DNA of 64,000 bases from Prorocentrum cordatum (Eukaryota; Sar; Dinophyceae; Prorocentrales; Prorocentraceae). A model generated the notes under the pieces. That model did not search any database and was not told where the DNA came from. It saw only the letters and a program-made list of their open reading frames with translations. The position numbers and the translations under genes are program-made. This document shows, in pieces, positions 42,846 through 55,257 of this stretch; positions within the stretch are counted from its first letter, which is position 1, and each line of letters opens with the position of its first letter. Where the stretch lies: contig CAUYUJ010014601.1 in NCBI GenBank assembly GCA_963575745.1, positions 245,501 to 309,500 of the forward strand, given 5' to 3'.

Positions 42846-43178
42846 CCAGGCAGGCCCAGGAACGCGTACAGATAGCAGATCGCCCAGGAGGCCGCGTCTG
42901 GACCCCCCAGCTCTCAGAGATCCCGAGCTCTCCCTGTCAAGGGAGGGAAAACCACCCGGACCAGACACCTGGCGTTTACTAAACGGCCTTGAGCGTCTGC
43001 GAAACAGCCCTGCCCGGTTTGATTCCTTCTTTTTGGGTGCGTTTACTGAACGGCTTCGCGTGTCGGGGTGGTTTTTGTCGGTGTGGATTTTCTGCCCTCT
43101 ATTCTGCCCGGCGTCTCCATCCGCCCCAGATCCTCACCCCCCCTCGGGCGGACAGCGGCGTTCGCCCCAGCGTTATGG

Positions 43179-43339
43179 TTAAGTCGGGCCTGTCCCTGTA
43201 CAGGTGGGATATTCAAAAATAGTCAAACAATAGTCTTGAGGCGATTGTTTTAATGTGTTTGGACCATTTGGGGGGTATTTCCTGAGTAGTCTTACTTCTT
43301 CGTCGAAGCTCGGCCTGCAGGTGGGCATGCCCGACCTAA
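43179..43339. mobile_element. MITE copy 2
   Basis: A 161-bp element begins TTAAGTCGGGCCTGTCCC and ends CATGCCCGACCTAA, as in copy 1 at 27054-27207. It is flanked by CGTTATGG (43171-43178) and CGCTATGG (43340-43347), an 8-bp duplication with one mismatch. The internal part shares GATATTCAAAAATAGT and the CCTGCAGG-type subterminal repeat with copy 1. Confidence 0.85.
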
Positions 43340-43410
43340 CGCTATGGCCTCCACCGCCGGGGCGAGCGCGACCGGCAAGCACACAGCAAGCACTCGCGGC
43401 CACGAGCCGC

Positions 43411-44948
43411 TTTTTCCCAACCATCTTGTGGTGTTGGGTCCTCGTTTTAAAGAGACGGTCCCCGCGTCTCCTCCCTCCCGCTGCCCCTTCCCCCTCTCCC
43501 CATCATCAGCATCATCGCTACTATCATCAACCCTGACGCGCTTCGTGACCCCATAGGGAGCTCCACCGAAGGCCCCAGTGGGGGGGGGGCCACATGCGTC
43601 TGCCACACCCAGTACAGCGCTTCGTGGCTCCATAGGGAGCTCCATCTAAGGCCCCAGTGGGGGTGGCCACACGCGTCCGCCACACCCAGTACGGCGCTTC
43701 GTGGCTACATAGGGAGTTCCACCTAAGGCTCCAGCGGGGGTGGCCACATGCGTACGGTGGTTCGTGGCCCCACAGGGAGCTCCACCTAAGGCCCCAGCGG
43801 GGGTGGCCACATGCGTCCGCCACATCCAGTACGGCGCTTCGTGGCCCCATAGGGAACTCCATCTGCGGCCCCAGTGGGGGTGGCCACATGCGTCCGCCAC
43901 ACCCAGTACGGCGTTTCGTGGCCCCATGGGGAGCTCCACCGAAGGCCCCAGTGGGGGTGGCCACCCGCGTCCGCCACACCAAGTACAGCGCTTCGTGGCC
44001 CCATAGGGAGCTCCATCTGCGGCGCCAGTGGGGGTGGCCACATGCGTCCGCCACACCCAGTACAGCGCTTCGTGGCCCCATAGGGAGGAGCTCCACTTGC
44101 CCCAGTGGGGGGGGGCCACATGCGTCCGCCACACCCAGTACAGCGCTTCGTGGCTCCATTGGAAGCTCCACCTACGGCCCCAGTGGGGGTGGCCACACGC
44201 GTCCGCCACACCCCGTGCAGCGTTTCGTGGCCCCACAGGGAGCTCCACCTAAGGCCCCAGTGGGGGTGGCCACATGCGTCCGCCACACCCAGTACAGCGC
44301 TTCGTGGCCCCATAGGAAGCTCCACCTAAGGCACCAGTGGGAGTCGCTACATGAGTCCGCCACACCCAATACTGCGCTTCGTGGCTGCATAGGAAGCTCC
44401 ACCTAAGGCACCAGCGGGGGTGGCCACATGCGCCTGCCACACCCAGTACAGCGCTTCGTGGCCCCATAGGGAGGAGCTCCACTTGCCCCAGTGGGGGGGG
44501 GGGGGGGGCACATGCGTCCGCCACACCCAGTACAGCGCTTCGTGGCTCCATAGGAAGCTCCACCTAAGGCCCCAGTGGGGGTGGCCACATGCGTCCGCCA
44601 CACTCAGTACAGCGTTTCGCGGCCCCATAGGGAACTCCATCTGCGGCCCCAGTGGGGGTGGCCACATGCGTCCGCCACACCCAGTACAGCGTTTCGTGGC
44701 CCCACAGGGAGCTCCACCTGCGGCCCCAGTGGGAGTGGCCACATGCGTCAGCCACACCCAGGACAGCGCCTCGTGGCCCATAAGGAGCCCCACCTAAGGC
44801 CCCAGTGGCACCGCCCGCATGCGTCCCCCCCACCCATCACGGCACGTCCCTCACGCGCTTCGTGGCCCCATAGGGAGCTCCACCGAAAGCGGCACCCACA
44901 ACGCGTTATTCACAACTGTATATGGTTGGGTCCTTCGCCAGGATAATT
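43411..44948 (-). repeat. Minisatellite element E4, complete
   Basis: Same organisation as E3. Module B (43411-43465, CCCAACCATCTTGTGGTGTT) at the left, a CATCATCAG stretch (43500-43530) that matches the GATGAT stretch of E2, about 17 units of 80-100 bp with the core complement CGTGGCCCCATAGGGAGCTC and a GTGGGGGTGGCCACATGCGT segment, and module A (44901-44948, ACAACTGTATATGGTTGGGT and CCAGGATAATT) at the right. It lies 63 bp beyond MITE copy 2. No clear target duplication. Confidence 0.8.
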
Positions 44949-45021
44949 GTTTCTCCCTCGAGGCCAAGGGGTCCGGAGGGAAGAAGCCGCGCGTGGAGGG
45001 GGCGGGGGGGAGGGGGGAGGG

Positions 45022-45071
45022 CGTCTTAGAGGAGGAGGAGGAGGAGGAGGAGGAGGAGGAGGAGGAGGAGC
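45022..45071. repeat. (GGA)n microsatellite
   Basis: About 15 GGA triplets. Confidence 0.85.
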
Positions 45072-45078
45072 ACCCCTG

Positions 45079-45139
45079 CTTCTTAGAAGGCGCGGGCCTC
45101 ATCTATGGATGGAGGGCTGGCGCCCTCTAAGAAGCAGCA
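45079..45139. repeat. Short inverted repeat (hairpin)
   Basis: GCTTCTTAGAAGGCGC at 45079-45094 is matched by GGCGCCCTCTAAGAAGC at 45119-45135 with one base difference and a loop of about 25 bases. Confidence 0.6.
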
Positions 45140-47085
45140 GCCTCCTGCTAAGAAGCCCTCCTCCCTCCTCCCTCTCCCCACCGGTGCGCGCCGCCAAGGG
45201 AAGGAGGTCTGGAGGTTTTTCGCGGTCCTGGGTCCTCCCCGGGCACCTGGGCACCGGGCTGTCTGGCAGCGATTCGGAAGGCAGGCCTCCGCGCAGGAGC
45301 GCGGGTGCCTCGCGAGGATCCAGCATCGAGGACCATCGAGGACTCAGTTCCCCTGATTGATTTTGCCCTCTTGGACCTTGTCATTAGGAGCCTCGTGGTT
45401 ACAGCTGGATCTGGCCAGAGCGCTTGTCCAGGAAAAATCTGGGTGTCGATTCCGGGAAGGTCCCAGACCCCTGCGTCTTGAAAGACTCCTTATTCTTCTC
45501 TTTCTCCTTCTCTTTTTCCTCTTTCGTTTCCTCCTCCTCCTCCTCCTCGTCCTCCTCCACCCGGTGCCCCTGAGACGGCCAGTCGTCCTGAGTTCGGGCC
45601 CTCGTAGGCCCGTCCCGGGGCCCCGCGCAGTCAAAGAGCGGCACGAGAGCAACCCGCGACGACACGCCGGTCCCAGGCGACCACGTCGTGGGCTGGTCAC
45701 GACTTCGGAGGCTCGGGTGAACGCTCCGTCGTGTCATCAGGCAGGACGGAAGTACAGATTCTCCGACTGCCCGTCGCCGCCGCGCGAACGCGAGCGCGCG
45801 ACGCCGCTTGCGAAGCCGGGCAAGGGTCTGTCAAGCATCGCTCGCATGTTGGTGGAGTTCGGTTGGGTGTGCCTACGCAGACGCGTTGCGACCCATTGAG
45901 CCAGGCGGCCACACGGAGGCCCGGCGGATGGATGTGTTTGATCGATTTGTGTCACTACTGCAGTGATGTAGGGCTTGTAGGACCTATGCGCGTCGCACTC
46001 CTGTGGCTCTCTCCTGCTCACGCGTTGCCGACAATCGGCCCTGGGACATGGGATGTTTTTTTTGTTTTATCATTTGTCTCCTTATGAGCCACCACAGGCG
46101 TCCCACGTTACACCAGACTAGAACAGCGCATGATAAAGCGCCCTAGACGGCGAGGGGAAGTAGGAGGAGGAAGATGGTAGGATGAGGAGGAGGAGTGTAG
46201 TAGCAGGAAGAGGAGGAGGAGAAGAAGAGTCTCCAGGAACCTTCCGTCCCCCTGTCACCGTCCTCTCTCCGTTGCTTCGTTCCGCTCGCCTCCCTCCGCT
46301 GAGCGAGCCTTCCTCCGTTCCTTCCGGCGAAGTGGGTTGCCCGGAGTAGAGGGCCGCGCCAGCGACGCCACACCAGACTCGCACGACATTGTCGTCACCC
46401 GTGCCTTCAGTGATGCGGACGACTTGCCCGCTGTCTCCCACCTCTGTCGCTCCGCGACGCGTCACAGCACAGGGCAGTGGCGGATAAAGGTTGGAGGGTC
46501 ATGGGGACGTGAGCGTTGGAGGCGCACGAGCAGACGTGAATCACGGGAGACTCGGTCCTTGTTTACATGTTTTTGTTGGGGGGGCGATCTTCGTAGGCTC
46601 CTGGACAACTACTTCGACCGAAGACCTTTTGCATTGCCCGACTGATTCGACTAGGGAGGAAAACCACCACAGCCGCGCCCCCCCTCACAGCCCCCCGGCA
46701 GGACGACAAGGGGGTCAACCGCGCGCACATGCACGCAAATTGCCCGCGCAAGACCGTGTGTAAGCGCCTTCTTCTCCACGCAGGCGGCCCGCGTGAGCTA
46801 TCGCGCAAGGTTACCGCGTCGTCGTGTGTAGGTCCCCATTCTCGTTGTTGCCCGTCTGTGTGCCCGAGGGGTGGAGTGTCCCTACCCTTTACCCTCCCCC
46901 CCACCCCACCTCCACACCCCAGGGAATGAGTAAGGGAGGGGGGAGGAGGATGTTCTTGCCACTTCTAAAGGAGAGGGAAGAAGTGCAGAGATGAAGGCGG
47001 AATGGGGATGAGGAGCAGCAAGACAGATAGTTGTGGATGGAGGTCGCGTCCATTTGTTCCTTCTCCTCCTTCTCCTCCTCTTCCT
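45140..47085. other. No gene recognised
   Basis: About 1.9 kb of ordinary composition with short TCC/GGA tracts at 45530-45560 and 46150-46230. Several open frames on both strands show no known domain; unrecognised exons cannot be excluded. Confidence 0.35.
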
Positions 47086-47090
47086 CCTCC

Positions 47091-48302
<1,212 letters not shown>

Positions 48303-48985
48303 ATCGCGATTACTTTTGTGTCCTCTCAGTCAGATTGCACCTCATCCAGAGGATACGCAAGATCCTGAGCGAGGGCAGATTGACGAGCGTGCTCGAAAGC
48401 CTGGATTAAGGCCACGTCTTTCTCAGATAAACAGGTTGCCTCTTCTTGATGGCTGCTGCCAGGTGTTGGTCACTGACATTTGCCCAACGAACGCGCAAAC
48501 AACCAGCAACGCTTGCGAATATAGCCCGGATTACGTACACTGTAAAGAAGCGTCGTGGTAGGATTCACGCAGATTATCGGTGGAAGCCCGCCTTGCGTTG
48601 AAGGTTACTGTACTTTTCCGATGCATCCCTGAGGAGTTCATAGTTTACGAACCTGCGTGTGTTTCCAGGCAGCTTGCTGGAGGAATTCAGCTTGGCACGA
48701 AGAACACTGGCTCCATTTGCTCAATAGGCTTACGACGCCATTCCGCTGATCCCTAGAAGAGGACGTTGCACCTTCTGATCTCGTAATGCATTATTCAAGA
48801 CGCTTCGCGTTCACCGCCCGCCCATTCCAGTTCTCGCCGGACGAGGCGAAGACGGCTCCATGACGGGATAAACATAAGCAGGAATCCATAAAAGTCGTGT
48901 GCTGTGTTGTTTTTGTCCCGCGTTCTCTCTTCCTATGCTATCGCCTACTATGCTCAGGCATGCCTCGTGGCTGTTCGACAGTAGG
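48303..48985. other. No gene recognised
   Basis: Ordinary-composition sequence after the TAC tract, no repeats and no recognised domain. Confidence 0.4.
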
Positions 48986-48989
48986 TTTG

Positions 48990-49295
48990 TCGTACTTGCT
49001 ACTGTTAGTGGTGGTGGTGCTGCGGCTGGTGTTGCTGCTGGTGTTGCTGTTGTCGCTTCTGCTGGTGGTACGGTGTAGTGCGGGTGCCGCTGCTGCTGTT
49101 GGTCCTACTTCTGCTGCTGCTGCTGGCGCTGCTGGCGCTGGTGCTGATGGTGCCGGTGTTAGTGCTGCTGCTGCTTGTGGTGCCGCTGCTGTTGTCAGTG
49201 GTGGTGGTGGTGCTGCTGCTGCTGGTGCTGGTCGCAGTGGTGGTGCTGCCGCTGCTGGTGGTGCTTCTGCTGTTGACGTTGCTCTCTGGGGGGCC
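48990..49295. repeat. (GCT/GGT)n degenerate triplet tract
   Basis: GCTGCTGCTGG-type triplets over 300 bp, open in all plus frames (Ala/Gly, Leu/Val, Cys/Trp). Confidence 0.8.
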
Positions 49296-49339
49296 TGTCG
49301 GGGTGCTGCTGAGGCTCCGTCGTTGACCTCTTGGGGCTC

Positions 49340-50340
49340 CTCTGAATGGTTCGGGGTCATCTTGGTGCTCTTTCGGGAAGCCTGGGGGTCTTTGGGCTCT
49401 CCTGGGGCTCTCTTGGGGGCCCTTTGGAGCCTCGGAGGAGGAGCTCTTGGGGCCTCCTTGGAGGCCATCGGTCACACGAGGGGCGGGGTCCCCGATTGAC
49501 GCCCTCTCCCCTGGAGCCCTCAAAGTGGCCTTTTGGAGCCCTCTTGGGCCGATGTTTGGCCGCCCTTGGGCGTTCTTGGGCGCCAGGAAGGGCCGAAGAG
49601 GAACCCGAAAAGGGCCCAAAAAGAGGCTAATAAGGCCCGAGGCGGTCTGGGGGAAGCCCAGGGCGGCTCAAGCGACAGCACTTCCGCGTTGGGTCGCAAC
49701 CGCGTCCGTCTTGCAGTAAAAACCGGGCGGGGTCTGACCTGGTTTGGGGTCCGTTTTGCGGCCCAACATGGGCCCCGCAGCGTCCAAAATGAACCCGGAG
49801 CGCGTCCAAGAACGGCGAACCAAAGGGAGTGATGAAAAATGACGCACGCGAGCCCGGAAGTCAACTGTAAGCAGCGTCCTGGACAGCCCCGGGGAAGCCG
49901 AAATCAGGCCAAAACCATAGTATTTGCTATGTTTTTTACATCCCCACGTGTCAGCGAGAATGAGCCAAAGAGGCGCTGTCGAGGGCTCCGGGAGCGGATA
50001 TTGGAGGCCAAGAAGGGGCCATGACGGGGCCGAAATGGAGCCCGCAGGCGCCCCGGCAGCGTCCTCAGAACGATACCAAGATCGAGCTTATCTTGGACGC
50101 CGTCGTGGAGCCGTTTTGGAAACCGAAAAAGGGCATTGCCGCAGCCGGGCGGCGGAATGGCGGAGGCTTCTGGGGGGGGGGGGAAAGGGGGGGGCTAAAG
50201 CTCTGTAGTTAAATCCCACACGCCCCTCAGCCCGGTGGGCGGGCGGATTTAATCGCTTCGCTCATTCCGCCGGCCCATAATGTCGCACCGTGGTCGCCTG
50301 TCCGAGTGGTCGTTTGCAGTGTGGAGCTGCGGCGTCGGGG
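49340..50340. repeat. Degenerate TCTTGG/CCCAAG sequence
   Basis: Loose repeats of GGGGCTCTCTTGGGGGCC type to about 49670, then mixed sequence without recognisable gene. Confidence 0.45.
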
Positions 50341-50348
50341 GCTGTGTA

Positions 50349-51115
50349 GTGTTGGGGGCGTTCTTGGGGCCCTCTTGGGCCGTCCTGGAGGCCTCTGGGG
50401 CCGTCTTGGAGCCGTCTTGGGCCGTCTTGGGGCCCTCTTGGGGGCCTCTTGGGCCCTCTTGGGGCGATCTTGGAGGCCTCTTGAGCCGTTTAGGGGCGTC
50501 GGGGAACCGAAAAGGTTGAAACGCCCAAATCTGTCCAACACCAAAGGAAAAGCACAGGTTTTTGCCTCTTGGGGCCCTCTTGGGAGTTCTCTTGGAGGCC
50601 TCTTGGGGCATCTTGGAGGCTTCTTGGGCCATCTTGGAGACGTCTTGGGCCGTCCGGAGGCCATCTTGGGCGTCGTGGAGCGATCTTCGGGCGTCTCAGA
50701 CCTCTCTTGGACCGTGTTGGGGGCGTTCTTGGGGCCCTCTTGGGCCGTCTTGGAGGCCTCTGGGGCCGTCTTGGAGCCGTCTTGGGCCGTCTTGGGGCCC
50801 TTTTGAGGGCCTCTTGGGCCCTCTTGGGGCGATCTTGGAGGCCTCTTGAGCCGTTTAGGGGCGTCGGGGAACCGAAAAGGTTGAAACGCCCAAATCTGTC
50901 CAAAACCTAAGAAAAAGCATTGATTTTTGCCTCTTGGGGCCCTCTTGGGAGTGCTCCTGGAGGTCTCTTGGGGCATCTTGGAGGCTTGTTGGGTCATCTT
51001 GGAGACGTCTTGGGCCGTCTGGAGGCCATCTTGGGCGCCGTGGAGCGATCTTCGGGCGTCTCGGACCTCTCTTGGATTGTGTTGGGGGCCTCTTGGGGCC
51101 CTCTTGGGGCGATCC
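50349..51115. repeat. 365-bp tandem repeat, 2.1 copies
   Basis: GTGTTGGGGGCGTTCTTGGG starts at 50349 and 50714; a third, partial start lies at 51079. Each copy consists of short TCTTGGGGCC-type units around a unique part (AACCGAAAAGGTTGAAACGC). The two full copies differ at only a few percent of positions by eye. Confidence 0.8.
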
Positions 51116-51780
51116 TGGAGGATCTGGGGGAGTGTCCCGGGCGTGTCCCGGGCTCCGCCCGGGGTACTTTTGATCCAGGGACCCCCAGGGGTCGCCTCGC
51201 GCGCGCGAACTAGAAATACTGTTTACCAGTTACCGGAGATCTTAGCACGCCTCTGGCCCGTTGGGCCGGCGAATTTGCCACGTCCCGGCGTGTTGCCTGC
51301 GTGTAGTTGTTTCTGGTTTGTCCCGCTCTTTCTCCGCGTCTGTTGCACGGCTTCTCGGATGCCTCGGGGCCTCTCGGGAATCTTCTCAGGGCTCCTGCGG
51401 GTGCCTCTTCGGGCCCTCTGACGACTTCTTGAGGGTCTATTGCGAGCATCTTGGGGGCATCTTGGGCGACCCCCAGGCGGTCTTCCATCTGGACGGCTGG
51501 ATCCCGCTGCCCCAGGTCGGCGCCCGGGCGTCTGATCTCCGAGGCCATGCCAGAGGGTTCCAAAGGGGGGCCTGGGGGGAGGGGATTTCCAGGAGGGGTC
51601 CCCCAGGGGCTTCGCACCCTCTGTTTTGACGAGGTTCCGAGGCCCCTGGGGGGCTCTCTGGAAAACCCCCTCCCCAGAAACCCAATTTGGAACCCTCCGG
51701 CCATGCACCGTCTCGACAGTCGAAGCCGGCCCAGACCCATGGCGCTGGGCGTCTCGACACGGGCCCTCCGAAGCGCGAGG
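51116..51780. other. No gene recognised
   Basis: Mixed GC-rich sequence, partly of TCTTGG type. The minus-strand frames continue from the endonuclease remnant to the right but lose recognisable motifs. Confidence 0.35.
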
Positions 51781-52640
51781 GCGGTGCGCCGGGGGAAGTC
51801 TCTGTGATTCTCCGCGCCCGGCTTGAACCCACAGGCCTCCTGCGACCGCCACCGGGGCGCACGCCGGGAGAAGAGGACAGCCTAGCGCTGCGAGAGGCCA
51901 GGCTTCCACCCGAAGCCTGCGCATTGGAGGCCTCTGTCAAGCTGCTCGGCGAGGTGCCCGTGCTCATAGAAGTGCGGTCCAGCCGTGCCTGGGCAGCGGC
52001 CCCAGCATATAGGTCACTCACGCTGGTGCATTGTCGTGCGGCTCGATAGCGGCCTGCCCAGCACGCTGTGGAAGCGGTTCCCCTTCGCGCACGCCCCGCC
52101 GACCAGTGCCCTCCGCCGAGGCCGCGGCCCACGGAGCCGCCGGCAAGAGGACGTAGTCGAAGTCGCCAGCGAGGACGGCGAGAGCCCGAGCTGGAGGGAG
52201 CACGTGCCTGGCGAGCCTGGACCAGAGGTGGGCCCGCGGTTCCGGGGGAGGGATGCTCCAGCAGGGTCTGCCACGCGGGCGCCGTCCAGGTCCGCCTCGC
52301 GCACGTCGGAGCCCGCGGGAAACTGCGCGAGGGTGATATCCAGAGCGTCGGACCCTCGCAACGACATGACTGCCGCGCGAACCGGCCTCACGACATACCA
52401 CCGCGGGGGCTCCTCGTAGCGCGCTAGGAGCCTGTCTTGGACGACGATACCCACGCCCACGGATGCGCCTGCAGACCACCATGCCGAGCAGCCGACGGAC
52501 GGTCTCCAGAGCAGGTGCTCTCCTTCGGTGCCGGGGGTGCTCCGTAAGCAGTACGGTTTCGCTCCGAGCCCGCAGAGAGAGTAAGTAGTTCATCTTCACC
52601 CCATGCCGCCTGGGCTCCGATGCAAACGAAACCCTGGCAT
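51781..52640 (-). pseudogene. LINE AP-endonuclease domain, third fragment (broken)
   Basis: On the minus strand, reading leftwards from 52640: VKMNYLLSLRARSETVLLTE with HP after it (the QEH/TEH-type Glu motif region), GVGIVVQDRLLARYEEPPRW (52450-52390, the Gly-Val strand), SLRGSDALDITLAQFPAG (about 52360-52305), LAVLAGDFDYVLL (about 52180-52140; the family has GDFNYV, so the catalytic Asn reads Asp) and ARLDRTSYEHGHLAEQLDR (about 51985-51930, the RLDRVY region). Frames shift at least twice and the last His motif is lost. The family is that of the 2.64-8.8 kb LINE. No RT follows. Confidence 0.6.
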
Positions 52641-53239
52641 TCCGCTCTGCGATGGCCGAGTCTCCTCGGTAGGGGGACAGCCCTCGCCGAGCTCCCGCGG
52701 CTTTGGGGTCCTCGACGGCGCAGGCTGGCGCAGGAGCATGCCGCCGCGGGGGCACTGTGAGGGCTGGCGGGAGGATGCGCGTCGGTGGAGCCCCCCCCAG
52801 CGCCCAGAGAAGCCGCTGACGACGATAGATGCTGATGGGAAGCTCGGCGCCGCTCCCTGACCAGTTCCGTGGAACAAGATCGCGCTTCTGGTAGAAGGAT
52901 CGAGGTAGCACTGGCAGTTGACGGTCAGAAACAACTCGAAGATGTCGATGGCGCCCTGGAGCTCGACCCCCATCTCTAAGAAAAACGGCCTCGTCTCTGA
53001 AGACATGAATGGGAAGAAGGCGGAGCCTGGCCTGGAGGTGCATGTTGCTCGACTCTGACACGCCCGCGCGAAGGAACAGGACGACTTCAAGGCACCACCC
53101 CTCCTCCCTGGCCTCCGAGACGAAAACAGATTCATCGAGGCGGCAGCCTCTGCTTCGGGAGGTGGGCGGCTTCGAAGCCCGCCCCCCGCGGTCGTTTCCC
53201 GAGCGCGACGTCGCTGGCCACCTCGATGCCGACGTGCCC
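52641..53239. other. Unassigned sequence between LINE fragments
   Basis: GC-rich, with long open frames on the minus strand but no motif that I recognise. It may be ORF1-side sequence of the endonuclease fragment to its left. Confidence 0.35.
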
Positions 53240-53870
53240 CCTGCAGAAGCACATTGCGTTGCATCGAACCGGCCTTCAGCACCAGCATCTTGCAATCGCT
53301 TTAAGAGTAAACTTGCCATTATTTTGCACGCCACGCAATAGGCTGATTGGTCTGTAGTTGTCGCAGATGTGCACAGGCCCTTTGTTGTCATAGATTGTGC
53401 TTACCAGTGAGCGCCGCCAAGCTTGAGGAACAGCTTCTTCTGACCAGCATGCGTTGCACAACTTCGTAAGCCATTCTACACCTCCGGTCGTTTGGGCTAC
53501 TGCTTTCCAGCACTCTGCTGGAAGACCGTCCGCTCCAGAAGCCTTAGTTTATTTATGTTTTTGAACAATTGTCCCAACCTCTTGCGCTGTGAGTGCAGGT
53601 TCGGGAACTGGCAATGTAGGTCCCAGAACGCCTGTCGGTAGTAGTTGTGCTGGTCGTACACTCAATTGATTGCATATTTTCCAGAAGCTCCCCATCGTGT
53701 CTGCCTGTTCGGAGCTCTCCACCAATTCCCCCGCCAAATTTTGTAGGCGTTTTCTTGTTTGCATGAGATTCGCACCTGTTTGGGTAGACGTTTCTCCTTT
53801 TGGGTGTTGCTCGCTTGTCGGGCCTTACCCCTTTGACCTATCAAATCCATTGTCCGTTGACTAATCCAAG
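53240..53870 (-). pseudogene. LINE reverse transcriptase, N-terminal part (truncated)
   Basis: Minus-strand sequence, read leftwards: VRISCKQENAYKIWRGNWW (about 53790-53730), a pre-RT linker with ALTAQEVGTIVQKHK, then MCNACWSEEAVPQAWRRSLV (53461-53402), NKGPVHICDNYRPISLL (about 53395-53340, RT motif 2) and KIMASLLLKRLQDAGAEGRF followed by DATQC (about 53330-53255). In the family this is followed by FGFRRGRxT and motif A; here similarity ends at about 53240. Frames shift between the parts. It continues the endonuclease at 53985-54875 and belongs to the same family as the RT fragment at 60990-61690. Confidence 0.7.
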
Positions 53871-53984
53871 GCTTCTCTTTTTTTCGCTGAAGTTGATGGG
53901 AGCACAGCGGTAGCAGCTTGAGCCATCTGCACCCCCAGGTCCACTAGATTTTCTGCCGTTTCGGGCGTCCCCAAAAATGTCTCA

Positions 53985-54875
53985 CTATTTACAGAAACAT
54001 GTTCTGCATATAGTACTCGTAACTTGTCGTCCCCGAGAGTTTCGCGCGCGATGTTGTCGTTCGCGAGGCACTTCCAATTTGCATACCAAGGTGCAGGCGA
54101 CGAGGTAATGGTCTGCGGCCAATGGTATTTGTCGATGGCTCTTTATGGATTGTATGTGTGATAGCGCCGCATCATCGCAAAGAAGCATGTCTAATATGTT
54201 GAATGGGCTGATGTCATCCTCGTGTGGTTGGTTGAAGAAAGAGTGCGCGATCTTCAGATCGACACCGTCGCAAAAATCGATCAACCAATCGCGGCTCGGA
54301 GTTTCCACTGCGCGCATTGCTTCTCTGCCCCAACCGTAATTCCGAAAAATATGTTCTTCTCCATCGCGTGCTCGCCCAACTCGTGCATTCAAGCCCATGA
54401 AGATAAGTTCCCCAACATTGGCATATCATCTTCTGTACTCCAGATCGAGATCGGCATTGAATTGCAGTTTCTCCAAGGTGGGCTTGGGATTCGGAGGAGC
54501 ATATACACAGAATATACCAAAGACACTTGCCTGCATCTTGAGTTTGGTCCAAGTTATTATGTCTGATAGTTGCTTATACGATCGCCTGCGTTTCCAAAGT
54601 GATATTGGTATAATGAATCCGACTCCAGTGCAAGATTGCACCCCTCTCTCTGCACTTGATTAAAAAATGACGTACCCATGGAAATCGTAAACATATGTTT
54701 GCTTCTGTCGTGCCTCTAGCAAGCATAGTAACTGAATATCGTGATGTCCCACTTGTGCTGTTAGTTCCACAGTTTTTTCTTCTGCTAACCTTTTTTCAAT
54801 ATTGAATTCGGGATCTCGGAAACGCTCTTGTTCCCCGAGGGTGAAACTATGTTTGTGCGTCTTTGGCATCGTCAC
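53985..54875 (-). pseudogene. LINE AP-endonuclease, fourth fragment (broken)
   Basis: Minus strand, read leftwards: VGHHDIQLLCLLEARQKQTY (about 54760-54700; LLEAR is the Glu motif), GVGFIIPISLWKR (about 54630-54590), VFGIFCVYAPPNPKPTLEKL (about 54525-54465, the VYAP motif), a lost DxN region near 54420, MGLNARVGRA (54398-54370, with NAR of the DFNAxxG motif), DWLIDFCDGVDLKIAHSFF (about 54290-54235, C-terminal half) and LAADHYLVACTL (about 54117-54080; the SDH motif with its His). At least three frameshifts. It is followed in the same orientation by the RT fragment, so both derive from one element. Confidence 0.7.
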
Positions 54876-54983
54876 TGCGCGGGCTTATCTTTACCTACTC
54901 ATTTTGATGAATTTGCCGCGCTTTTCTCCAATCTCTCTGTGATTTGTTGTTGTGCCTCTTTCCATTCTGGAGCGTTTTGGAGG

Positions 54984-54992
54984 TCGCCCCAT
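54984..54992. repeat. Candidate target duplication, left copy
   Basis: TCGCCCCAT occurs here and at 56442-56450, on the two sides of the spliced-leader-tagged insertion. Nine bases in a GC-rich region can coincide by chance, so the call is tentative. Confidence 0.35.
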
Positions 54993-55059
54993 GCCCCCAT
55001 AGCTGCACGCAGACGAGGCGACAGAGCGAAACGCCCGTGCCCGCGACAGGTGCTGCACC

Positions 55060-55218
55060 AAATTGCAAGAGGGAGGGAGAGGAGGAGGAGGAGGAGGAGG
55101 AGGAGGAGGAGGGAGGAGGAGGAGGAGGAGGAGGAGGAGGAGGAGGAGGAGGAGGAGGAGGAGGAGGAGGAGGAGGAGGTGGAGGAGGAGGAGGAGGAGG
55201 AGGAGGAGGAGGAGGAGG
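55060..55218. repeat. (GGA)n microsatellite, tail of the nested fragment
   Basis: About 50 GGA triplets with two interruptions. It stands at the 3' end of the minus-oriented LINE fragment. Confidence 0.85.
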
Positions 55219-55257
55219 GCGGCCGGCACAGCCTGCCGCCGCCCGCATATAGGCAAG

